This document shows, one piece after another, positions 24,839 through 32,660 of a stretch of 64,000 nucleotides of DNA. Positions within the stretch are counted from its first letter, which is position 1. Each line of letters opens with the position of its first letter. The position numbers and the translations under genes were made by a program. Location of the stretch: the NCBI GenBank assembly GCA_964030785.1, contig OZ034967.1:66799413-66863412 (forward strand), given 5' to 3'. The notes beneath the pieces are model-generated. The model made no database searches, was not told the origin of the DNA, and saw only the letters and a list, made by a program, of their open reading frames with translations. The DNA comes from Siderastrea siderea (taxonomy: Eukaryota; Cnidaria; Anthozoa; Scleractinia; Rhizangiidae).

Positions 24839-25702
24839 TTAAAAGAGACCTAGACGGCCGCAACTGATGGTCTCTAGACCTTTCTGCCAGTTCTCCACAC
24901 TGTCACTGTACTTGGGGGGTGGTGGAGCTGGGGCTACCATCACTTCTTGACGGTTCTTGAGATCTTGAATTTCTCGTAACAATTGTTTCTCATAGTCTGT
25001 CAAGGGTCGTTCTCGTTCCACGTCCTCTTTCCTTCTGACTGGAGGGCCAGGGATGTCATAGCCCCTCTTGGGATATCCTTGAGCATCACGGGTGGGTGCT
25101 TCAGCTTGTTGGTCGGCTTTTTTGGGAGGGTTGTCATGAAACCACGTCCAGTACTTGGGACCCAAGGGTTGATCGGCCCATCGGAAGAAGCCACACGTTT
25201 TCTTGGAACAAGTCAGAAACAACCGATCGGGGTTCTGGGTCGAATGACTCTGTTGAAGCGTGGCGGGTTCACGGCAAAAGCATTGTAAACCACCCCACAT
25301 GTCCAACACTTCTACATGAGGTTGACTATACACGGCTTTCATATACTCCAGAACTTGATCTTGACCACAAAACAGCAAACACGGTTGCATGGGACATTTC
25401 ACATACTTCCATCCCTTTTGAGATTCTCGGGCCTCCAAACGCACCTCATGGTAAGGACATACCATAGTGTCCACTGAACTGGGAGGATCATACACGGTCG
25501 TCAAGGTGAATTGAGGTGATGGGGGTGATTGCTCCACCATGTCATTCAATTCTTTCATCATATCTTCCACAGCAGCTCGGGTGTCTTCCACCACGTCGCA
25601 CACCACAGGATCACAGTCCACGGGCGTCATATGTTGAATGCTCTTCTTCTTCTTCTTCCCCTCTGGGGGATGGGTTGATTTTCTCTTCCGATCGACAGAC
25701 AT
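24839..25702 (-). CDS. GRF-type zinc-finger protein
   Basis: 287 residues from ATG 25702 (an upstream TTG is in frame but unlikely). After a basic start and an acidic helix come two zinc-binding modules. The first, near 85-120, is CPYH...GWKYVKCPMQPCLLF, a degenerate GRF-like unit. The second, near 145-185, is CFCREP...RLFLTCSKKTCGFFRWAD, a clear GRF zinc finger of the kind that binds single-stranded DNA in TOP3A, NEIL3 and APE2. A charged coiled segment (YEKQLLREIQDLKNRQ) follows. A role in viral DNA replication or repair is inferred. It is first in the leftward cluster, 39 bp below a TATA box. Confidence 0.82.
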   Translation of the reverse strand: MSVDRKRKSTHPPEGKKKKKSIQHMTPVDCDPVVCDVVEDTRAAVEDMMKELNDMVEQSPPSPQFTLTTVYDPPSSVDTMVCPYHEVRLEARESQKGWKYVKCPMQPCLLFCGQDQVLEYMKAVYSQPHVEVLDMWGGLQCFCREPATLQQSHSTQNPDRLFLTCSKKTCGFFRWADQPLGPKYWTWFHDNPPKKADQQAEAPTRDAQGYPKRGYDIPGPPVRRKEDVERERPLTDYEKQLLREIQDLKNRQEVMVAPAPPPPKYSDSVENWQKGLETISCGRLGLF

Positions 25703-25916
25703 CGTACTCAAAGGTTGATGTCACCCCTACCGACCATGCCTTTTTATACCTTAGACCCTTGACTGTCATTGGTCAGCTTATCCTACCCATATAAGGACTT
25801 GTTATCTTCCCATTGGTCAGCTTGTTCAATCCAAATAAGGACCTCTTGTCTTCCCATTGGTCAACTGTCCCTATTTAAGGAGCTCCCTGGGTCCTCCGAC
25901 TCGTCATTCCAAGTAG
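25703..25916. promoter_or_regulatory. Divergent promoter with a triple CCAAT/CArG array
   Basis: Inverted CCAAT boxes (ATTGGTCA) lie at 25768, 25812 and 25856, spaced 44 bp. Consensus SRF CArG boxes lie at 25787-25796 (CCATATAAGG) and 25831-25840 (CCAAATAAGG), with a variant CTATTTAAGG at 25871-25880. Leftward TATAAAAA lies at 25741-25748. The last repeat probably doubles as the rightward TATA element. It drives the GRF/late cluster to the left and the SLOG pair to the right. Confidence 0.7.
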
Positions 25917-26141
25917 ATGGACTACTACCAAGATCTCAACCGAGACGACTTTGCTTCCACCGAAGACTATTTGGCTGAACGGGTCAAACGAGGTCTAGCA
26001 GCGGGATTCACGTTCAAACAGTGCCGACAGCACCACGTCATTGATTTCGGTTTGGCCTTAGAGTTGACTCCCACGGAGATTCTAGCTATTGTAGGCCCAG
26101 ACACCGGCTACGTATTTAAATGCCCCCCAACATCAACATGA
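25917..26141 (+). CDS. Small ORF upstream of the SLOG gene
   Basis: 74 residues from the first ATG after the promoter. Acidic and helical with a Tyr/Asp-rich start (MDYYQDLNRDDF) and LTPTEILAIVGPD near the end. It overlaps the SLOG frame by 22 bases in a different register, so it may be co-translated, or be a first exon spliced into it. No family recognised. Confidence 0.5.
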   Translation: MDYYQDLNRDDFASTEDYLAERVKRGLAAGFTFKQCRQHHVIDFGLALELTPTEILAIVGPDTGYVFKCPPTST

Positions 26142-26815
26142 TCGGAGAACAAGATCTCGGTGCCTTGGAACTGCAAGTGGGTCATGGCCATGTGGTCTAC
26201 ACAGGGGGAGCCAAAGGTACGGATGCCCTCGTGGAAGAACAGGCCAAACACTTTGGGATGCAACTAGAAGTCCTGGTCCCCCCGAACCATCCTCGATCCA
26301 CTTTCATCACCCCTTCTACGGTGGAAGTCCTGATGCTGGCCAACCCCCATCTTCACCAGGCAGCGGAGAAACTAGGCAAACAAATGCCCAGTCATTTTTA
26401 CACCCTGCAATTGCTGCAACGTAATTATCAATTGGCCAAAAAAGCCCATACCATCTATGCCTTTGGCATCTTGGAACCGGATCATAAACGCGTGAAAGGA
26501 GGCACTGGTTGGACTGTGCAATTGGCTATGGATCAAGGCAAACCCGTCTACCTGTTTGACATCCCCAGTCAATCATGGTACCGCTCGGACCATTACTACC
26601 AAGTCAATGAGAATGCCGCCACCCTGGTCACTGGCAGTCAATTTGTCCCTTGGGGACCTAAAAAGCCCACCCTTCATCAAAGCAGTGCTATTGTGGGATC
26701 CCGGGATGTGGACGAGAAAACCCGAGCCGAAATTCAAGCCTTGTTCAACCGCACCTTCTGTCTACCCGAGAACATTGATCAATTACGTATGGAACTGGAA
26801 GACTTTCATTTGTAA
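26120..26815 (+). CDS. SLOG-superfamily (DprA/LOG-like Rossmann) protein
   Basis: 231 residues. The phosphate-binding loop VVYTGGAKGTDALVEEQ (about 25-41) is followed by the strand LEVLVPPNHPR, RNYQLAKKAHTIYAFG (about 101-116) and a second glycine loop KGGTGWTVQLAMDQGKPVYLFD (126-147). These are the hallmarks of the SLOG fold, which binds nucleotides or nucleotide-derived ligands. The C-terminus contains SAIVGSRDVDEKTRAEI (189-205), a motif normally found at the beginning of DprA-like domains, suggesting a permuted or paired arrangement. The ligand is unknown. Position under an early-type promoter and away from structural genes fits interaction with host signalling; that is inference. Confidence 0.78.
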   Translation: MPPNINMIGEQDLGALELQVGHGHVVYTGGAKGTDALVEEQAKHFGMQLEVLVPPNHPRSTFITPSTVEVLMLANPHLHQAAEKLGKQMPSHFYTLQLLQRNYQLAKKAHTIYAFGILEPDHKRVKGGTGWTVQLAMDQGKPVYLFDIPSQSWYRSDHYYQVNENAATLVTGSQFVPWGPKKPTLHQSSAIVGSRDVDEKTRAEIQALFNRTFCLPENIDQLRMELEDFHL

Positions 26816-27115
26816 TTTCTTAGTTTTTATTTTTTCAATCTGTACATAGCTTTCTTTTCAATTTTTTTTTTAGTTTTTATTTTTTCCAATTGTACATATT
26901 TTTTTTACTTTTTATTTTTTCAAAATGTAGATAGCTTTTTTCAATTGTAAATAGGAACGCCCCACCCGCGTGGCAAAGAAGACCAACCACCCTTTGTAAC
27001 ATCAACTCTTTTTTTTTAATTAAAAAATTTTAAAAACTGACATCACTGACTTTGCACGTTCATCATAAATAGTTGCTCTTGACTCACATGCGTCTTGACT
27101 CACAATAAAAAATGT
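26816..27115. other. AT-rich 3' spacer with short repeats
   Basis: Four degenerate copies of a TTTTTATTTTTTCAAnnTGTACATA-like unit (26820-26955) give several leftward AATAAA signals for the 27116 gene. A rightward AATAAA lies at 27104-27109 for the SLOG gene. No gene seen. Confidence 0.55.
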
Positions 27116-27640
27116 TCAATGTTCTAAACAACGTCGTACACTCTCCGTGGCCTCCCTCTCCAACTGCTCCATCCGTTTATACTCCTCCCGCTGTCTCACC
27201 ACTTCCTCGTAAAAATACCGAATGGCATCCCATGCGTCGTCCTTGTGGATCCGCGGCAGGTGGTCCGCCAAGTACCCATTCAGTTCACGGAACTGGGCCA
27301 GGGTGATCGGCCACCACCTCTCCTCCATGGTGTACACCAAGCGAAAATGAATCCACGGAATGATCTGCTTCACGAGAGCTTTCTTTAACATACGATAGGT
27401 GACACTTTGCAAAGGGAGGCCATTTTCCAACTCCACGAAACAGAGCACAAACATACGAAGAAAGGCGGCCACGCGCTCCCGGGTCAGTCCCCGCCACACT
27501 TGCTCTCGTTGTTCATGCATATGTCTCGCATGGCGCTGGAGGGGCGTCAACTCCGGTCCCACTCTCCTCCTCAAACTGTCTTCTCCTTCCACGTTCACAG
27601 TACTGACTAGGGAGCCCAAGGGCCTTCTCGTTGTGGACAT
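27116..27640 (-). CDS. Unknown helical protein
   Basis: 174 residues, mostly alpha-helical and charged, with a conserved-looking core (LTRERVAAFLRMFVLCFVEL, then WIHFRLVYTMEERWWPITL). It is expressed leftward from the divergent promoter shared with the RING-like gene and ends against the SLOG gene 3' region. It starts at ATG 27640, 77 bp below a TATATAA. No family recognised; probably an early accessory gene. Confidence 0.55.
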   Translation of the reverse strand: MSTTRRPLGSLVSTVNVEGEDSLRRRVGPELTPLQRHARHMHEQREQVWRGLTRERVAAFLRMFVLCFVELENGLPLQSVTYRMLKKALVKQIIPWIHFRLVYTMEERWWPITLAQFRELNGYLADHLPRIHKDDAWDAIRYFYEEVVRQREEYKRMEQLEREATESVRRCLEH

Positions 27641-27926
27641 TTTTTTCCCTCAACAGACAAAACTTCACTCAGCACGAACTCAAAGTTAGGAATGGCGTCC
27701 TGTGGCCTCCCTTGACTTATATACCCCGATTCGCGCAATGCACCATGGTCTATCTAAGGAGGGGGGAGGGGGGTCCCCCCACCTCTTCCCTCCCAAAGCA
27801 TGATGGGGTCTTTCTCTCATTGGTCCCTTCCCACCCACGTGACCCCCTTCTTTCTCTATAAAAAACCACCGTCCCATTTCATGTTTTCACACTCATCAAT
27901 GATCCAGTCCAGAAACCGAACAAGTG
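27641..27926. promoter_or_regulatory. Divergent promoter of the 27116 and RING-like genes
   Basis: Leftward TATATAA lies at 27717-27723 and rightward TATAAAAA at 27857-27864. It contains CGCGCAATGCACCATGG and CCAAAGCATGATGG, variants of the iteron at 11848-11935, and a G-run/C-run block (27757-27790) like that near 12040. An upstream ATG at 27899 opens a 19-codon frame that overlaps the main start. Confidence 0.6.
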
Positions 27927-28772
27927 ATGGCTCAACCCCAACCATGCCTGGTGTGTAAGAAACCTGTCACCAAACCAACCATTTTGATGTGCTGCGAACA
28001 ACCCTGTCATCTAACCTGTGCCAAACAGCAGGGAAAACAAAGTACCAATCCTAACTGGGGTTGCTTTAGATGTCTACACGGAACTAGCCTCCAAGTCCTT
28101 GAAATCCTCCATGAAGAATGGAAAAAAGACCCCCAATTTGTGAAAGAAGTCAAACGTAACTGGTACCAGCATACTTTTCCGGGAATCACACATCACCACT
28201 ATCCTCTCTGGTATGGTATCGGTTATGAATTGAAGTGCGGTGAACCCATATGTTTGGGAGGCGTCCAAGGGTTCTGGGGAAAACACAAACCCAGGTATGC
28301 CTCATTTCAAGAAATCGAGTTTCTTGGCCAGACCCCAAGCGAAGTCATTTCAAGCATGAAACAACTGAATCCTTTCCCCACCACCCAGTGTGTCGCCTGT
28401 GACAAAGATGTCACCTATCAAATCATATTGAGCTGCTGCCGAAACCCCTGTCATGTAGCCTGTGCTGACAACTGGAGAAAGAATCCTCATCTAATCCCCA
28501 AATGTGTTTACATCCGACAAGGCCATTCCACCACAGTCATTGAAATCCTCAATTACGATTGGAAAGAAGACCCCCAATTTGTGAAAGAAGTCAATCGTAT
28601 CTGGAATGGTCATCTGTGGTATGGTATTTGTCATACAAGTACCGGAGCCGTTCAAGGATTCTGGGGAAAAATCTTCAAGAATCCGGATACAATCAGCAAC
28701 ATACCCCATTTTCTTGGCCACACCCCAAGCGAAGTCCTTTCACACATGAAGAACATTTTGAGTTCTCAGTAA
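27927..28772 (+). CDS. Tandem RING-like zinc protein with two LxCxE motifs
   Basis: 281 residues from ATG 27927. Two homologous halves of about 145 residues. Each opens with a Cys/His module (first: CLVCKK, LMCCEQPCHLTC, CFRC; second: CVACDK, LSCCRNPCHVAC) resembling a RING/PHD finger. Each is followed by EILHEEWKKDPQFVKEV or its copy, LWYGIG, VQGFWGK and FLGxTPSEV. The first half contains LMCCE and LKCGE, both fitting the LxCxE retinoblastoma-binding pattern; the second half lacks them, and its last Cys pair is incomplete. RING proteins act as ubiquitin ligases. Pocket-protein targeting to push cells into S phase is known for small DNA tumour viruses and is inferred here. The stop codon overlaps the terminal repeat. 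Confidence 0.75.
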   Translation: MAQPQPCLVCKKPVTKPTILMCCEQPCHLTCAKQQGKQSTNPNWGCFRCLHGTSLQVLEILHEEWKKDPQFVKEVKRNWYQHTFPGITHHHYPLWYGIGYELKCGEPICLGGVQGFWGKHKPRYASFQEIEFLGQTPSEVISSMKQLNPFPTTQCVACDKDVTYQIILSCCRNPCHVACADNWRKNPHLIPKCVYIRQGHSTTVIEILNYDWKEDPQFVKEVNRIWNGHLWYGICHTSTGAVQGFWGKIFKNPDTISNIPHFLGHTPSEVLSHMKNILSSQ

Positions 28773-29132
28773 GGAAACCACAGTTATTGTAAACAAACCA
28801 ATAAAATGTGATTTATTCATTTTGTGTTGTTTTTTTTGGAGTCAAGGACCACCCCCGTTCCAGAAATTGGACTTTGGACTTTGAGCCCGCGTTTTCTCAG
28901 TGGTTTTACTTCCCCTTGAGCCCACGATCCTTTTTTCACACTCGTCAGCGGTTTCCCATTCAAAATCACGTGACTTCCGGTTCTATGAGCCCGCGATCCC
29001 TTTTTCATACTGGTCAGCGGTTTTTGCCACCGGAAATGATTTTATGACGTCACCGGAAGTTCCTCTGGTCACGTGATCGCTCTCGACCAATCAGAAGCCA
29101 GGAAATCTACCAAACGAGCGCAATTTACTACT
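28771..29132 (-). repeat. Right terminal inverted repeat (362 bp)
   Basis: Inverted copy of 7206-7566. It begins inside the stop codon of the RING-like gene and supplies a rightward AATAAA at 28800-28805. Confidence 0.96.
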
Positions 29133-29138
29133 GAAAGG
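29133..29138. repeat. Right target-site duplication of the provirus
   Basis: GAAAGG, identical to 7200-7205, after which the satellite continues with GATTGTTTAAGG. Confidence 0.93.
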
Positions 29139-31183
29139 GATTGTTTAAGGTAACAGCCGCACACTCTGATGATACATCTGGATGCTACTGTTTCCCTCAT
29201 TAGTAACTGAGACTTAAAATAGAAAGGGATTGTTAAAGGTTACAGCCGCACACTTCGACGATACATCTGTATGCTACTGTTCCCCATATTAGTAACTGAG
29301 ACTTAAAATAGAAAGGGATTGTTAAAGGTAACAGTCGCACACTCCGACGATACATCTGGATGCTACTGTTCCCCATATTCGTAACTGAGACTTAAAATAC
29401 AAAGGGATTCTTAAAAGTAACAGCCGCACACTCCAATGATACATCTGGATGCTACTGTTCCCCTCATTAGTAACTGAGACTTAAAATAGAAAGGGATTGT
29501 TAAAGGTAACAGTCGCACACTCCGACGATATATCTGGATGCTACTGTTCCCCATATTAGTAACTGAGACTTAAAATAGAAAGGGATTGTTAAAGGTAACA
29601 GTCGCACGCTCCGACGATACATCTGGATGCTACTGTTCCCCTCATTAGTAACTGACACTTAAAATAGAAAGGGATTGTTAAAGGTAACAGCCACACACTC
29701 CAACGATACATCTGGATGCTACTGTTTCCCTCATTAGTGACTGAGACTTAAAAAAAAAGGGATTGTTAAAGGTAACAGTCGCACACTCCAACGATACATC
29801 TGGATGCTACTGTTCCCCTCATTAGTAACTGAGATTTAAAATAGAAAGGGATTGTTTAAGATAACAGCCGCACACTCTGATGATACATCTGGATGCTACT
29901 GTTCCTCTCATTAGTAACTGAGACTTAAAATAAGAGGGATTGTTAAAGGTAACAGTCGCACACTCCGACGATACATCTGGATGCCACTCTTCCTCTCATA
30001 AGTAACTGAGACTTAAGATAGAAAGGGATTGTTAAAGGTAACAGTCGCACACTCCGACGATACATCTGGATGCTACTGTTCACCTCATTAGTACCTGAGA
30101 TTTAAAATAGAAAGGGATTGTTTAAGGTAACAGCCGCACACTCCGACGATACATCTGGATGCTACTGTTCCCCTCATTAGTAACTGAGACTTAAAATAGA
30201 AACGGATTGTTTAAGGTAACAGCCGAACACTCCGACGATACATCTGGATGCTACTGTTCCCCTCATTAGTAACTGAGAATTAAGATAGAAAGGGATTGTT
30301 AAAGGTAACAGTCGCACGCTCCGACGATACATCTGGATGCTACTGTTCCCCTCATTAGTAACTGAGATTTAAAATAGAAAGGGATTGTTTAAGGTAACAG
30401 CCGCACACTCCGACGATACATCTGGATGCGACTGTTCCCCTCATTAGTAACAGAGACTTGAAATAGAAAGGAATTGTTAAAGGCAACAGTCGTACACTCC
30501 GACGATACATCTGGATGCTACTGTTCCCCTCATTAGTAACTGAGACTTAAAATAAAAAGGGATTGTTAAAGGTTACAGCCGCACACCTCGACGGTACATC
30601 TGGATGCTACTGTTCCCCTCATTAGTAACTGAGACTTAAAATAGAAAGGGATTGTTAAAGGTAACAGTCGCACACTCCGATGATACATCTGGAGGCTACT
30701 GTTCCCCATATTAGTAACTGAGACTTAAAATGGAAAGGGATTGTTAAAGGTAACAGTTGCACACTCTGACGATACATCTGGATGCTACTGTTCACCTTAT
30801 TAGTAAAGGTTACAGCTGCACACTCCGACGATACATCTGTACACTACTGTTCCTCTCATTAGTAACTGACACTTAAAATAGAAAGGGATTGTTAAAGGTA
30901 ACAGCTGCACACTCCAACGATACATCTGGATGCCACTGTTTCTCTCATTAGTAACTGAGACTTAAAATAGAAAGGGATTGTTTAAGGTAACAGTTGCACG
31001 CTCCGACGATACATCTGGATGCCACTGTTTCCCTCATTAGTAACTGAGACTTAAAATAGAAAGGGATTGTTAAACGCAACAGTTGCACACTCCGACGATA
31101 CATCTGGAGGCTACTGCTCCCCTCATTAGGAACTGAGACTTAAAATAGAAAGGGATTGTGAAAAGCAACAGTTGCACACTCTG
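29139..31183. repeat. 89-bp satellite array, middle part (about 23 copies)
   Basis: Continuation of the array interrupted by the provirus, with the same 89-bp unit but more single-base variants and no clear 445-bp higher-order period. It stops at the hAT-like insertion. Confidence 0.93.
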
Positions 31184-32386
31184 CAGGGTTGTAGCTAAGA
31201 AATTTGTCTGCCGGTTAGCTTAGAAATTGACCCGGCTAAAGAAGGCGTGAAGCGCCTTCTGCCGTCGGCGGAGCCGACGGGGGGTAGGTATGGGAGGGGG
31301 TCGTCCCCGCCCATTGAGGGGGTATGGGGGGCCACTCATACCCCCCAATTTGGTGCACTCTGGTGAAATCTAGGGGCTCTTTTATGCAAAAAGAAACAAC
31401 CATTAAAGCGAAAAAATTATACATGCATAGGCATTTTGTTATTTACCATTCCCTGATATTGGGATTATATATCATATTATTTTATTTCTAATATGAATGC
31501 AAATAAAAATACATTTAACACAGGATGTTGAATATGGGAATATAAGTTTAATGTGCTCCGTTGCTGATTATCATCTGAGAAGAAATCACTGTTATAGTCT
31601 GAATCACTATCACTATCATCTTTATTTGCTTGTTCTTCCAAGTGGAACAGCCTCAAAGCACAAGAAAGAAAAGAAAATGAATAGTACCTCCTTAATTTTG
31701 TAAAGCTAACTTTTACTCTTCCACAAAAAGTAAAGTTTAACTTGATTATTCTAGCAATAATACTTTTAATAAGGACGAGTTCGGAGCAACTGCGGAACTA
31801 TTTAATACTAACTTTAAAATATTAATTTCTGGCATGTCTGACTTAACTGTAATTACCTCGTTGCCTTCGAGCAAAAAATGCTCTAATATCCCCCTGGTCG
31901 GTATCGCGTTTTCCTTTACGTTGATTTAAGCTTACATCTGCTGATTCCATCGATGGATAGATTGTAAATTAACAACTTTCGAACAACTGTCGGATGACTT
32001 CACAATATTCACTCGTTGATCGAACAAACTATCTTGTCCCACGTTTACGAGAGATCCGAGAAACCTGGTAACAAACTCGTTCCCAATCTTTCACAACTCC
32101 TTGAATGCGGGGGGCTACCAAGCTTCGTGTTGACAAGATGGCGGACGCAGAAAACGGAAAGAGGACACGGTAAACAAGTTCTCAAAGCAAGACTTTATTT
32201 CAATTACTTTGTGGCATCGATACTCAAGGTTTATTCAACCTTTTCACTTAGAATATATGATTCTACATCCAACAATTGCTAGTGCGTAACCAAAGAACTG
32301 TTCATTGCCCTTTTAACTGAGTGTTCGCCAGCCAGAATTCAGCCGGCGATGACCTCTTTCACAGCCGGCGCTTAGCGACAACCCTG
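31184..32386. mobile_element. Non-autonomous hAT-like element inside the satellite
   Basis: About 1.2 kb with imperfect 16-bp inverted ends CAGGGTTGTAGCTAAG and (complement) CAGGGTTGTCGCTAAG. CAGGG termini are typical of hAT. Flanking ACACTCTG / AGACTCTG suggests an 8-bp duplication with one mismatch, though four extra bases separate the right end from its copy. Internal GCCGG words near both ends are further inverted matches. No transposase frame. Confidence 0.65.
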
Positions 32387-32660
32387 TCAGAGACTCTGAC
32401 AATACATCTGGATGCTACTGCTCCCCTCATTAGGAACTGAGACTGAAAAAAGAAAGGGATTGTTAATGGTAACAGTTGCACACTCCGACGATACATCTGG
32501 ATGCTACTGTTCCCCCCATTAGTAACTGAGACTTAAAATAGAAAGGGATTGTTAAAGGTAACAGCCGCACACTCCGCCGATACATCTGGATGCTACTGTT
32601 CCCCTTATTAGTAACTGAGACTTAAAACAGTTTAAGGGATTGTTAAAGGTAACAGTTGTC
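32387..32660. repeat. 89-bp satellite array, right remnant (about 3 copies)
   Basis: The satellite resumes after the hAT-like element and fades out by about 32660. Confidence 0.88.

Larger units (their letters stand above)
7206..29132. mobile_element. Complete Maverick/Polinton (adintovirus-like) provirus
   Basis: The element starts AGTAGT and ends ACTACT, is bounded by inverted repeats of 361/362 bp and has a 6-bp target duplication. It carries the full Polinton hallmark set: protein-primed PolB, retroviral-type integrase with chromodomain, packaging ATPase, adenain-like protease, major capsid and penton-like candidates. All these frames are open, the repeats differ by one base, and the GC content is clearly higher than the flanks. 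The insertion is therefore recent, and the copy may still be functional. The capsid gene set fits the adintovirus view of these elements as integrated viruses. Confidence 0.96.

Noticed and set aside
7206..29132. Retrovirus or LTR element because of the integrase
   Set aside because: No reverse transcriptase or direct LTRs; inverted ends, PolB and capsid genes identify a Maverick.
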